Source of the DNA: Sulfuricella sp.
GTDB lineage: Bacteria; Pseudomonadota; Gammaproteobacteria; Burkholderiales; Sulfuricellaceae
Direction of reading: 5' to 3'
NCBI GenBank assembly: GCA_023266195.1
Contig: JAHFRP010000010.1
Span: 1 to 64,000 of the forward strand
Length of the DNA: 64,000 nucleotides
Under the pieces are notes generated by a model that was not told where the DNA came from, did not search any database, and was given only the letters and a program-made list of their open reading frames with translations. Both the position numbers and the translations under genes were made by a program. Shown here piece after piece: positions 48,513 through 62,924 of this stretch (its first letter is position 1; every line of letters starts with the position of its first letter).

Positions 48513-51356
48513 TTACTGACATGCCTCGCATTCCGGATTGTCGATCGAGCAGAACTTGGTTTCCGCCCCGATCCCGCCGTCCACCGGCACGGCGTTCAGC
48601 GCGCCGGCTTTCGAGGTGGATTTCTCGGCGTGGGTGGCGCCCAGGCTGCGCAGGTAATACGTGGTCTTGAGGCCGCGCAGCCAGGCCAGCCGGTAGGTCT
48701 CGTCGAGCTTCTTGCCGGAAGGCTGGCCGATGTAGATGTTGAGGCTCTGCGCCTGGTCGATCCATTTCTGGCGGCGCGCGGCGGCTTCGATCAGCCAGCT
48801 CGGGTCGACTTCGAACGCGGTGGCGTAGAGCTGGCGCAGCTCCGGCGGGATGCGGTCGATCTTGGCCAGGGTGCCGTCGAAATACTTGAGATCGGCGATC
48901 ATCACCTCGTCCCACAGCTTGGCGGCCTTGAGATCTTCCACCAGATACTGGTTGACCACGGTGAACTCGCCCGACAGGTTGGATTTGACGTACAGGTTCT
49001 GGTAGGTCGGCTCGATGCTGGCGGAGACGCCGACGATGTTGGCGATGGTGGCGGTGGGCGCGATCGCCAGGCAATTGGAGTTGCGCATGCCGAACTGCTT
49101 GATGCGCGCGCGCAGGGCTTCCCAGTCGAGGGTGGCGGATTCGTCCAGCTCCAGGTAGCCGCCGCGCGCCTCGCGCACCAGGGCGTTGGATTCGTGCGGC
49201 AGGATGCCGCGATCCCACAGGCTGCCGTTGAAAGTGGCGTAGCGGCCGCGCTCTTCGGCCAGCTCGGTGGAGGCGAGGTAGGCGTAGTAGGCCACCGCTT
49301 CCATGCTGCGATCGGCGAATTCGACCGCGTCCTGGCTGGCGTAGGGCATGCGGATGGCCTGCAGGCAATCCTGGAAGCCCATGATGCCCATGCCCACCGG
49401 ACGATGCTTGAGGTTGGCGTTGCGTGCCTTGGCCACGGCGTAGTAGTTGATGTCGATGACGTTGTCCAGCATGCGCATCGCGGTGGAAACCGTGCGCTGG
49501 AGCTTGGCCAGATCGAGCGCCCCGTCCTTCAAGTGCGCCACCAGGTTGACCGAACCCAGGTTGCATACCGCGATTTCGTGCTCGTTGGTGTTGAGCGTGA
49601 TCTCGGTGCACAGATTGGAGCTGTGCACGGTGCCGACGTGCTGCTGTGGGCTGCGGATGTTGCACGGATCCTTGAAGGTGATCCAGGGATGGCCGGTTTC
49701 GAACAGCATGGTGAGCATCTTGCGCCACAGTTGCAGCGCCGGGATTTTCTTGAACAGCTTGAGCTCGCCGCGCGCCGCCTTGTCCTCGTAGCCGACGTAG
49801 GCTTCCTCGAATGCCTTGCCGAATTTGTCGTGCAGGTCGGGCACGTCGTTGGGGGAGAACAGGGTCCATTCGCCGGCCTCCATCACCCGCTTCATGAACA
49901 GGTCCGGAATCCAGTTGGCCGTGTTCATGTCATGGGTGCGGCGGCGGTCGTCGCCGGTATTCTTGCGCAGGTCCATGAATTCCTCGATGTCGAGGTGCCA
50001 GCTTTCCAGGTAGGCGCAGACGGCGCCCTTGCGCTTGCCGCCCTGGTTCACCGCCACCGCGGTGTCGTTGACCACCTTGAGGAACGGCACCACGCCCTGC
50101 GATTTGCCGTTGGTGCCCTTGATGTGGCTGCCCAGCGCGCGCACGGGGGTCCAGTCGTTGCCCAGGCCGCCGGCGAACTTGGACAGGAGCGCGTTTTCCT
50201 TGATCGCTTCGTAAATGCCGTCAAGGTCGTCGCCGACCGTGGTGAGGTAGCAGGAAGACAGCTGCGAGCGGCGCGTGCCGGCATTGAACAGGGTCGGCGT
50301 CGAGCTCATGAAATCGAAACTGGACAGCACGTTGTAGAACTCGATGGCGCGGGATTCGCGGTCGATTTCGTTGAGCGCGAGACCCATCGCCACGCGCATG
50401 AAGAACGCCTGCGGCAGCTCGATGCGGCGTTCCTCGATGTGCAGGAAATAGCGGTCGTACAGGGTCTGCAGGCCGAGGTAGCCGAACTGCAAGTCGCGCC
50501 CGGCCTGGAGCGCTGCGCCCAGGCGCGCCAGATCGAACTGGCCGAGGCGCTCGTCGAGACGCTCGGCGGCGATGCCGCGTTTGATGAACTCGGGGAAATA
50601 CTCGGCATAGCGCGTCGCCATGTCGGCCTGGCTGGCGGGCTCGCCCAGCACTTCCTTGCGGATGGTGTCGAGCAGCAGGCGGGCGGTGACGAAGCTGTAG
50701 GCCGGATCTTTTTCGATCAGGGTGCGCGCGGTGAGGATGGCGGACTTGCCCACTTCCTCGATGGGCACGCCGTCGTACAGGTTTTTCAGGGTGCCTTCGA
50801 GAATCGCCTGCGGATTGACGGCCGCGCCCAGGTCCTGGCAGGCCGATGCCAGCAGGGCATCGAGTTGCGCCATGTCGAGCGGCCGGACCAGGCCGTTCTC
50901 GCTGACGTTGATCACATGCGCGGCGGCGGCGGGCTGCTCCTGCTTCTGGCGGGCGCGTTCCTGCGCGCGCTGCTCGCGGTAGAGCACGTAGGAGCGGGCG
51001 ACGTCGTGTTCGCCCGAGCGCATCAGGGCCAGTTCGACCTGGTCCTGGATGTCCTCGATGTGGAACGTGCCGCCATTGGGCTGGCGCCGCATCAGGGCGG
51101 ATACGACCGCATCGGTCAGCGCGGCGACGACTTCGCGCACCCGCGCCGACGCGGCGCCCTGGCCGCCGTTGACGGCGATGAACGCCTTGGTCAGGGCGAT
51201 GGAAATCTTGGCCGGCTCGAAGCCGACCACCGCGCCGTTGCGACGGATAATCTTATACTGGGCGTAAGCGGATTCCTGGCCCGGCGCGGCGGTGTCGTAG
51301 CCGGCGCTCGGGGTATGGAAGGAAGAAGATGGGGCGGAATCGGTAGAGAGTTGCAT
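48513..51356 (-). CDS. nrdA: Ribonucleoside-diphosphate reductase alpha subunit (class Ia)
   Basis: The 947-residue protein begins with an ATP-cone (about residues 30-120, YKIIRRNGAVVGFEPAKISI) and probably a second cone-like region (about 145-235). It then has the ten-stranded barrel with SSCYLTTVGDD, the active-site loop NLCTEITLN and the C-terminal cysteine pair CEACQ that is reduced by thioredoxin or glutaredoxin. It is longer than E. coli NrdA (761) because of the extra N-terminal regulatory region. The frame is open to 51521, but ATG 51356 follows GGAGGA by nine bases, so I choose it. NrdR-like boxes lie upstream. Confidence 0.94.
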   Translation of the reverse strand: MQLSTDSAPSSSFHTPSAGYDTAAPGQESAYAQYKIIRRNGAVVGFEPAKISIALTKAFIAVNGGQGAASARVREVVAALTDAVVSALMRRQPNGGTFHIEDIQDQVELALMRSGEHDVARSYVLYREQRAQERARQKQEQPAAAAHVINVSENGLVRPLDMAQLDALLASACQDLGAAVNPQAILEGTLKNLYDGVPIEEVGKSAILTARTLIEKDPAYSFVTARLLLDTIRKEVLGEPASQADMATRYAEYFPEFIKRGIAAERLDERLGQFDLARLGAALQAGRDLQFGYLGLQTLYDRYFLHIEERRIELPQAFFMRVAMGLALNEIDRESRAIEFYNVLSSFDFMSSTPTLFNAGTRRSQLSSCYLTTVGDDLDGIYEAIKENALLSKFAGGLGNDWTPVRALGSHIKGTNGKSQGVVPFLKVVNDTAVAVNQGGKRKGAVCAYLESWHLDIEEFMDLRKNTGDDRRRTHDMNTANWIPDLFMKRVMEAGEWTLFSPNDVPDLHDKFGKAFEEAYVGYEDKAARGELKLFKKIPALQLWRKMLTMLFETGHPWITFKDPCNIRSPQQHVGTVHSSNLCTEITLNTNEHEIAVCNLGSVNLVAHLKDGALDLAKLQRTVSTAMRMLDNVIDINYYAVAKARNANLKHRPVGMGIMGFQDCLQAIRMPYASQDAVEFADRSMEAVAYYAYLASTELAEERGRYATFNGSLWDRGILPHESNALVREARGGYLELDESATLDWEALRARIKQFGMRNSNCLAIAPTATIANIVGVSASIEPTYQNLYVKSNLSGEFTVVNQYLVEDLKAAKLWDEVMIADLKYFDGTLAKIDRIPPELRQLYATAFEVDPSWLIEAAARRQKWIDQAQSLNIYIGQPSGKKLDETYRLAWLRGLKTTYYLRSLGATHAEKSTSKAGALNAVPVDGGIGAETKFCSIDNPECEACQ

Positions 51357-51734
51357 AGGGTATTTTTCCTCCATTATTGTTGCTGACAGTCGCCGCAGCC
51401 CGTGGGAAGCCTCCGGGTATCCAGAGTTTGTCCACAGCCTGTTCAAACACATATCCACAATATGTTGTGTTTGTCCAAGTGGGTTAACACTAATTCTAGT
51501 TTCGCGGTTGACAAAACGCAACTGAAATATTCGATTCCGGCGTCATGACGATCCGGTTGGGTGGAAAGAAGAAAAGCGGATTGGGTCGGTGGGTTGAGGG
51601 GGGGTGAAGAGCCGGAGAAGAATCGGCGCGGGGCCGGGATGGGCAGACAACGCATCCGATCTGGGTCAGGCTTGCCTTATGGCGTCTAGCCTTAGGCCGC
51701 ACTTCCACAGCGGCCAGATTCGGTGAATGCGGCG
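51357..51734. other. nrdA upstream region
   Basis: A 378-base stretch without a gene between the thioesterase gene and nrdA. It contains two NrdR-like boxes (51455-51502) and a leader of at least 80 bases before nrdA. On the minus strand TTGGAC and GATATG are spaced by 17 bases across the proximal box, a weak promoter candidate. The part from 51510 to 51734 shows nothing I can name. Confidence 0.45.
51455..51502 (-). promoter_or_regulatory. Tandem NrdR-like boxes upstream of nrdA
   Basis: CCACAATATGTTGTGT (51455-51470) and ACACTAATTCTAGTTT (51487-51502) match the NrdR box consensus ACACwATATaTwGTGT (from memory) at 14 and 12 of 16 positions. They are separated by 16 bases, the spacing known for NrdR box pairs, and lie about 100-145 bases before the nrdA ATG. 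Confidence 0.65.
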
Positions 51735-52157
51735 CTATCTGCCCGCGTTTTTGGCGGCCACCTTGGCATTGAATTTGGCGGCATCGATCACGAAGCGCTC
51801 GTGCGTACCCTCGGTGATCTTGTCCACGCCGTCGTCGGCCGCTACCGAGAACGTGAGCCTGCGCCCCTCGACCTTGCCCAGCCGGACTTTCACGGTGACG
51901 GTCAGCCCCGGCGGGGTGGCGGCGAGATGGCTCAGGTTGACGTGGGTGCCGACGGTCTGTTCGCCGGGCCAGTCGAGGTGGGGGTTGACGGCCAGGATGC
52001 AGGCCCATTCGCACAGTCCGACCATGAAGCCGGTGGCGAGCACTTCCGGCATTTGCTGAAATTCGGCCGACTCGGGGAAGAGTTGCGGAACAGTTTTGGT
52101 TCCCGGGATGCGGAACTGGAATTCGTGGCTCAGGCCGGCTTGAAGCGAGGGTTTCAT
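51735..52157 (-). CDS. Thioesterase family protein (FlK-like hotdog fold)
   Basis: The 140-residue protein is a single-domain hotdog thioesterase of the type annotated beside fluoroacetyl-CoA thioesterase: SHEFQFRIPGTKTVPQLFPES, LATGFMVGLCEWAC and TVGTHVNLSHLAATPPGL. The Thr/Glu/His set in these segments (Glu of LCEWA, His of NLSHLAA) fits that family's active site. The natural substrate is not deducible. It starts 6 bases after fur on the same strand, so it is probably co-transcribed with it. Confidence 0.82.
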   Translation of the reverse strand: MKPSLQAGLSHEFQFRIPGTKTVPQLFPESAEFQQMPEVLATGFMVGLCEWACILAVNPHLDWPGEQTVGTHVNLSHLAATPPGLTVTVKVRLGKVEGRRLTFSVAADDGVDKITEGTHERFVIDAAKFNAKVAAKNAGR

Positions 52158-52163
52158 GTCCGT

Positions 52164-52589
52164 TCAGGTCTTGTTGGGGCAGTCCGGCTTGATGCAGTCG
52201 GCGAAGATGTAGAGCGAGTGCTCGCGCACGGCGAAGCCGCGCTCCTTGGCGACCTTTTCCTGGCGCTTTTCGATGTCGGGGTCGTAGAATTCTTCCACCT
52301 TGCCGCAGTGCATGCAGACCAGGTGGTCGTGGTGGGTGCCCTGGTTGAGTTCGAAGATCGCCCGGTCGCCTTCGAAATGGTGGCGGATCAGCAGGCCGGC
52401 CGCTTCGAACTGGGTCAGCACCCGGTATACCGTGGCCAGGCCGACGTCCTCTCCGTCGGCCAGCAGGATTTTATATACGTCCTCGGCGGTGAGGTGCCGC
52501 ACATCGCTGGTCTCGAACAGGTTGAGGATTTTGAGGCGGGGCGTGGTGGCCTTGAGGCCGGCGTTTTTCAGATCCTGCGAGTCGCGCAT
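52164..52589 (-). CDS. fur: Ferric uptake regulator Fur
   Basis: The 141-residue protein has the winged-helix domain ([31 protein letters not shown]), the metal-binding [16 protein letters not shown] with Cys92 and Cys95, and a second cysteine pair Cys132 and Cys137 (DCIKPDCP). It represses iron-uptake genes when loaded with Fe(II). It is divergent from bamE, the common arrangement in beta- and gammaproteobacteria. Confidence 0.95.
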   Translation of the reverse strand: MRDSQDLKNAGLKATTPRLKILNLFETSDVRHLTAEDVYKILLADGEDVGLATVYRVLTQFEAAGLLIRHHFEGDRAIFELNQGTHHDHLVCMHCGKVEEFYDPDIEKRQEKVAKERGFAVREHSLYIFADCIKPDCPNKT

Positions 52590-52661
52590 GGGTCGATCCT
52601 AAAATGGTTTGTCGGGCCATCATATAATGTTTGCCGGCTGCTTTCCAGAGGCGCTCGGTGC

Positions 52662-54007
<1,346 letters not shown>

Positions 54008-54036
54008 GCACGCGCAGGTTTTGCATTTCGGGACGG

Positions 54037-54061
54037 GTAGGGCGGGCAAAGCCCGCCCTAC
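54037..54061. repeat. Short GTAG-headed hairpin after dapB
   Basis: GTAGGGCGGGC-AAA-GCCCGCCCTAC is a perfect 11-bp hairpin with a three-base loop, placed 30 bases after dapB; it could act as a transcript-end barrier. Confidence 0.85.
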
Positions 54062-54130
54062 GCTTGCCATGCACATCGGGCTATGGAAGTGAGGTATTCC
54101 CGTTCATCTGCAAGCCTGTTGTCCGTTGCG

Positions 54131-54159
54131 TTGATAGCGCGTCGCTAATCCGGTATAAT
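54131..54159 (+). promoter_or_regulatory. carAB promoter
   Basis: TTGATA (54131-54136) and TATAAT (54154-54159) are separated by exactly 17 bases, close to the sigma-70 consensus, 75 bases before the carA GTG. Confidence 0.75.
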
Positions 54160-54172
54160 CCTCAAAACTTGA

Positions 54173-54204
54173 AAAGCGGGGCGGGTGCGAACCCACCCCG
54201 CTTT
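54173..54204 (+). promoter_or_regulatory. carA leader hairpin with GNRA loop
   Basis: AAAGCGGGGCGGGT and ACCCACCCCGCTTT form a 14-bp stem with one mismatch, capped by the tetraloop GCGA. It lies in the 5' leader between the promoter and carA, ending 29 bases before the start codon. No U-tract follows, so it is not a simple intrinsic terminator. Confidence 0.7.
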
Positions 54205-54233
54205 GCACATCCGCAGTTAATCAAGGAGTTCTC

Positions 54234-55367
54234 GTGCCGCACCATCAGACCGCCATTCTCGCGCTTGCAGATGGGACAGTGTTTCGCGGCATTTCGATTG
54301 GCGCCGCCGGCCACACCGTGGGCGAGGTGGTGTTCAATACGGCGATGACCGGGTACCAGGAAATTCTTACCGACCCGTCCTACTGCCGCCAGATCGTCAC
54401 CCTGACCTACCCGCATATCGGCAATGTCGGCGCCAATGCCGAGGACGCCGAATCGACCCGGATTCACGCCGCCGGCCTCATTATTCGCGATTTGCCGATC
54501 CTATCCAGCAACTGGCGCAAGCAGGAAGACCTCAGCGCCTATCTCCAGCGCCACGGCATCCCCGCCATCGCCGAGATCGATGTTCGCCGCCTGACGCGCC
54601 TGCTGCGCGAAAAGGGCGCGCAAAACGGCTGCCTGATGGCGGGCGAGATCGACGAGGCGAAAGCGGTCGAACTGGCGCGCGGCTTTCCCGGACTGGCCGG
54701 CATGGACCTCGCCAAGGTGGTGAGCGTCGAAAAGCCTTATGCCTGGCAGGAAGGCGAATGGCGGCTCGACGGCGGCTTCAAGGCCCAGGAATCCCCCCGC
54801 TTCCACGTGGTTGCCTACGATTACGGCGTCAAGCGCAACATCCTGCGCATGCTGGCCGAGCGCGGCTGCAAGGTGACCGTGCTGCCGGCACAGGCTTCCG
54901 CCGAGGAAGCGCTCAAGCTCAATCCGGACGGCGTGTTCCTGTCCAACGGTCCGGGCGACCCGGAGCCGTGCGATTATGCCATCAGCGCGATCCGCACCAT
55001 TCTGGACAAGGGCATTCCTACCTACGGTATCTGCCTCGGCCACCAGCTGCTGGCGCTGGCTTCGGGCGCCAAGACGCGCAAGATGAAATTCGGCCACCAC
55101 GGCGCCAACCACCCGGTGCAGGACCTCGACAGCGGCCGCGTCATGATCACCAGCCAGAACCATGGCTTCGCGGTGGACGAGGCGACGCTGCCCGCCAACC
55201 TGCGCGTCACCCACAAGTCGCTGTTCGACGGCAGCAACCAGGGGCTCGCCCGCACCGACGTGCCGGCGTTCAGCTTCCAGGGCCATCCGGAAGCAAGTCC
55301 GGGGCCGCACGACGTGGCTTACTTGTTCGACCGGTTTATCAAGTTGATGGAACAGCAAAAAGCATGA
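54234..55367 (+). CDS. carA: Carbamoyl-phosphate synthase small subunit
   Basis: The 377-residue glutaminase subunit starts at GTG 54234 with AAGGAG upstream. It has the N-terminal CarA domain ([21 protein letters not shown]) and a class I amidotransferase domain with Cys267 in [10 protein letters not shown] and the His/Glu pair in [12 protein letters not shown]. It supplies ammonia to CarB for arginine and pyrimidine synthesis. A hairpin repeat separates it from carB. Confidence 0.96.
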   Translation: MPHHQTAILALADGTVFRGISIGAAGHTVGEVVFNTAMTGYQEILTDPSYCRQIVTLTYPHIGNVGANAEDAESTRIHAAGLIIRDLPILSSNWRKQEDLSAYLQRHGIPAIAEIDVRRLTRLLREKGAQNGCLMAGEIDEAKAVELARGFPGLAGMDLAKVVSVEKPYAWQEGEWRLDGGFKAQESPRFHVVAYDYGVKRNILRMLAERGCKVTVLPAQASAEEALKLNPDGVFLSNGPGDPEPCDYAISAIRTILDKGIPTYGICLGHQLLALASGAKTRKMKFGHHGANHPVQDLDSGRVMITSQNHGFAVDEATLPANLRVTHKSLFDGSNQGLARTDVPAFSFQGHPEASPGPHDVAYLFDRFIKLMEQQKA

Positions 55368-55436
55368 ACCGCAGAGGACGCGGAGGACGCAGAGGAAAAC
55401 TTTGTGTAACTCCGCGTCCTCCGCGTCCTCTGCGGT
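55368..55436. repeat. GAGGACGCGG-type inverted repeat between carA and carB
   Basis: Two 27-base arms (55368-55394 from ACCGCAGAGGACGCGG, and 55410-55436 ending GTCCTCTGCGGT) match at 26 positions around a 15-base loop. The element fills nearly all of the carA-carB spacer. A relative lies before ileS (41983-42063). Confidence 0.92.
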
Positions 55437-55447
55437 GAAAAAGAGTT

Positions 55448-58651
<3,204 letters not shown>

Positions 58652-58747
58652 CAAAGTAATCATTAATTTTGAATGTTGAGTGATGGAAGGCGCGTCGCGC
58701 ATGACCCGATCATTTAAGGTTAAAAATTATTTTTCATGGAGAAGGGA

Positions 58748-59224
58748 ATGAGCAAGGTTCCATTGACGGTTGTCGGCGCGGAGCGTTTGCGCGCAGAACT
58801 GCATAACCTGAAGACCGTCGAGCGTCCGAACGTGATCGCTGCCATCGCCGAGGCGCGCTCGCACGGCGATCTGTCGGAAAACGCCGAGTACGACGCGGCC
58901 AAGGAGCGCCAGAGTTTCGTCGAGGGGCGCATCGCCGAGGTCGAGGGCAAACTGGCCAATTCGCAGATCATCGACCCCAAGCTGCTCGATGCCGAAGGGC
59001 GTTGCGTTTTCGGTGCCACCGTCGAGCTGGAGGACCTGGAAAGTACCGAGACGGTGAGCTACCAGATCGTCGGCGACGACGAGGCCGACATCAAGCACGG
59101 CAAGATTTCCATCAGCTCGCCCATTGCCCGCGCCCTGATCGGCAAATATGCCGGCGATGTCGCCGAAGTGCAGGCGCCGGGCGGGGTGCGCGAATACGAA
59201 GTGCTGGATGTGAAGTATATCTAG
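58748..59224 (+). CDS. greA: Transcription elongation factor GreA
   Basis: The 158-residue protein has the N-terminal coiled coil ([37 protein letters not shown] with the acidic tip) and the C-terminal FKBP-like domain ([20 protein letters not shown]). It stimulates cleavage of backtracked RNA by RNA polymerase. An ATG at 58736 is in frame, but the second ATG at 58748 gives exactly the usual 158-residue product and GGAGAAGGGA then forms the ribosome site. The TAG stop touches the palindrome at 59223. Confidence 0.95.
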   Translation: MSKVPLTVVGAERLRAELHNLKTVERPNVIAAIAEARSHGDLSENAEYDAAKERQSFVEGRIAEVEGKLANSQIIDPKLLDAEGRCVFGATVELEDLESTETVSYQIVGDDEADIKHGKISISSPIARALIGKYAGDVAEVQAPGGVREYEVLDVKYI

Positions 59225-59287
59225 CTGGTAGCTTGTAGCCAGTAGCGGGTAGCCAGGCTACCCGCTACTGGCTACAAGCTACCAGCT
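59223..59287. repeat. Perfect 65-bp palindrome (TAGC-type repeat)
   Basis: Two 32-base arms, 59223-59254 (starting AGCTGGTAGCTTGTAGCC) and 59256-59287, are exact reverse complements around a single A. It lies between greA and the DUF4149 gene. A degenerate relative is at 6346-6430. Confidence 0.95.
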
Positions 59288-59301
59288 GCTATAAGCCAAC
59301 C

Positions 59302-59763
59302 ATGAAAAACCTCGCCGACAATCTCGCCCTGATCGCTGTCACCCTGTGGGTCGGCAGTCTTTGGGCGATCGGCTATCTGGCGGCACCGGTGCTGTTCTCC
59401 GCGCTGTCCGACAAGATGCTCGCGGGCATGCTGGCGGGGCGGATGTTCGGCCTGATCGCCTACATCGGCATGGGCAGCGGCCTCTATCTGCTCCTTCACC
59501 GTTTTTCCCGCTACGGCGGATCGACCCTGAAGCAGGGATTTTTCTGGGTGGTGTTCTTCATGCTGTTGCTGGCCGCCGCCGGTCATTTCGGCATTCAGCC
59601 GGTGCTGGAGGCGCTGAAAGAGCAGGCGTTTCCCAAGGACGTGATGCAAAGCATGTTCAAGGACCGCTTCGCCGCCTGGCACGGCATTTCCAGCATTGTG
59701 TACCTGATCGAGAGCCTGCTGGGTCTCGCCCTGGTGACGATGCAAAAATCCGGTTTAAGGTAG
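59302..59763 (+). CDS. DUF4149 family membrane protein
   Basis: The 153-residue protein has four hydrophobic helices (about 5-32, 46-64, 78-98 and 130-147) and matches DUF4149 proteins, which regularly lie next to greA and yhbY in betaproteobacteria. The opening LALIAVTLWVGSLWAIGYLA is typical. The function is unknown. The last 9 bases overlap the end of the convergent yhbY gene. Confidence 0.85.
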   Translation: MKNLADNLALIAVTLWVGSLWAIGYLAAPVLFSALSDKMLAGMLAGRMFGLIAYIGMGSGLYLLLHRFSRYGGSTLKQGFFWVVFFMLLLAAAGHFGIQPVLEALKEQAFPKDVMQSMFKDRFAAWHGISSIVYLIESLLGLALVTMQKSGLR

Positions 59764-60048
59764 GGTAAGACGGGGTTTTTCAGCCGCTTTGTAGATCACC
59801 AGCATCTTGCCGATGTGCTGTACCGGCGCGGCTTCCAACGTTTCGCAGATTTCCGCCAGCTGGCTTTCGCGCTGTGCCTTGTCGCCGCTGTGCGATTTGA
59901 TCTTGATCAGTTCGTGGCTGGCGAGGCCGCGAGCCACTTCCTTCATGACCGCCTCGGACAGGCCGGCGTCCCCGATCATGACTACAGGATTGAGGGAATG
60001 CGCTTTGGCGCGGAGGAAGCTGCGCTGGCTGGGTGTCAGGGTGAGCAT
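59755..60048 (-). CDS. yhbY: YhbY family (CRM domain) RNA-binding protein
   Basis: The 97-residue protein is a single CRM domain: LTPSQRSFLRAKAHSLNPVV, the GxxG loop in IGDAGLSEAV, and the C-terminal strands PVQHIGKMLVIYKA. YhbY binds pre-50S ribosomal particles. It is convergent with the DUF4149 gene and divergent from rlmE, the usual order in this group. Confidence 0.93.
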   Translation of the reverse strand: MLTLTPSQRSFLRAKAHSLNPVVMIGDAGLSEAVMKEVARGLASHELIKIKSHSGDKAQRESQLAEICETLEAAPVQHIGKMLVIYKAAEKPRLTLP

Positions 60049-60146
60049 GTCGATGGGTTTTGCCGCTAAAGGCGCAAAGGCGAGCTTGCCGATTTTCCTT
60101 TGCTGCCTCGTGGTTAGAGATTGAATAAAGAAGCGTATTTTAGCCT

Positions 60147-60815
60147 ATGAAGCGTACCAAGACCAGCAAAGCTTGGATGAGCGAGCACGTCAACGATCCT
60201 TACGTCCAGCGGGCGAAGCAGGATGGATACCGCTCGCGCGCCGCGTACAAGCTGCTGGAAATCGCCGAGCGTGATCACCTGCTCAAGCCCGGCATGCGGG
60301 TCGTGGACCTCGGCGCAACGCCGGGGGGATGGTCGCAGGTCGTGGCGCAGAAGCTGGCGGGCCAGGGTCGGGCGATCGCGCTCGATCTGCTTGAAATGGC
60401 GCCGCTGGCGGGAGTCGCCTTTATCCAGGGCGATTTTCGCGACGATGCCGTGTTGGCCGAGCTGGTCGAAGCGCTGGATGGCCGCCCGGTGGACCTTGTG
60501 ATTTCCGATATGGCCCCCAATATAAGCGGCATAGGCATTGCCGACCAGGCCCGGTCGATGCATCTCGCCGAATTGGCGCTGGAATTCGCCGAGCTGCATC
60601 TGAAACCAGGCGGGAATTTTCTGGTCAAAGTGTTTCAGGGCGAGGGCTTCGACGAATACGTCCGTGCCATGCGCCGCTGTTTCAGGCAAGTAGCGACGCG
60701 CAAGCCGAAGGCCTCGCGCGACCGGACCAGCGAGACCTATCTGCTCGGCAGCGGCTTGACATCAAACTCGCGAAGCGAGCCGCCGTCCCCCTCGCCCGCT
60801 TGCGGGAGAGGGTAG
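60147..60815 (+). CDS. rlmE: 23S rRNA (uridine-2'-O-)-methyltransferase RlmE with repeat-derived tail
   Basis: The 222-residue enzyme has the K-D-K-E catalytic set: Lys35 (AAYKLLEI), Asp121 (DMAPN), Lys161 (FLVKVFQG) and Glu196 (SETYLLG), each three positions before the E. coli residues, and the SAM motif [13 protein letters not shown]. It methylates U2552 of 23S rRNA. The family normally ends about ten residues after the last glutamate. Here residues from about 206 on ([17 protein letters not shown]) are encoded by a CTCTCCC-type repeat, which also supplies the TAG stop. Confidence 0.95.
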   Translation: MKRTKTSKAWMSEHVNDPYVQRAKQDGYRSRAAYKLLEIAERDHLLKPGMRVVDLGATPGGWSQVVAQKLAGQGRAIALDLLEMAPLAGVAFIQGDFRDDAVLAELVEALDGRPVDLVISDMAPNISGIGIADQARSMHLAELALEFAELHLKPGGNFLVKVFQGEGFDEYVRAMRRCFRQVATRKPKASRDRTSETYLLGSGLTSNSRSEPPSPSPACGRG

Positions 60816-60830
60816 GGGAGAGGGGAAACC
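60764..60830. repeat. CTCTCCC-type repeat overlapping the end of rlmE
   Basis: AACTCGCGAAGCGAGCCGCC, GTCCCCCTCGCCCGC-TTGCGGGAGAGGG and TAGGGGAGAGGGGAAACCG follow one another, as in the 24069-24193 copy. The last 50 or so bases of rlmE and its stop (60813-60815) lie within it. Confidence 0.88.
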
Positions 60831-60861
60831 GCCGGCTGGCCAGCGGGTGCTCGCAAAAGAG

Positions 60862-60891
60862 CTGACACAAGCGGAATAAAGGGTTTAGAAT
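60862..60891 (+). promoter_or_regulatory. Candidate ftsH promoter
   Basis: CTGACA (60862-60867) and TAGAAT (60886-60891) are separated by 18 bases, 33 bases before the ftsH start. Confidence 0.5.
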
Positions 60892-60924
60892 TTACTTAAG
60901 ATCAAGCAATATTGAGGTGGGGTT

Positions 60925-62820
<1,896 letters not shown>

Positions 62821-62830
62821 TTGGGTAATT

Positions 62831-62924
62831 GAGTGAGGGGTCAGGAGTGAAGAGTGAGGAGTGGGAAACTGCAAACCTCACCGATTTTCTCCTCACTCCT
62901 CGCTTCTCACTCCTCACTCCTCCC
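62831..62924. repeat. GAGTGAGGAG-type inverted repeat before folP
   Basis: GAGTGAGGGGTCAGGAGTGA and AGAGTGAGGAG on the left face CTCCTCACTCCTCGCTTC and TCACTCCTCACTCC on the right. It occupies the ftsH-folP spacer up to the folP start codon. Confidence 0.8.

Noticed and set aside
51357..51521. Extended N-terminus of nrdA up to 51521
   Set aside because: The extension contains the NrdR-like boxes and has no ribosome site, whereas ATG 51356 has GGAGGA upstream.
54173..54204. carA leader hairpin as an intrinsic terminator
   Set aside because: No run of T follows the stem, and the promoter and the gene lie on either side, so termination is not the obvious role.
62829..62924. Extended N-terminus of folP starting inside the repeat
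   Set aside because: The extra residues are encoded by the GAGTGAGG repeat and are not part of DHPS; the ATG at 62925 matches the family start.
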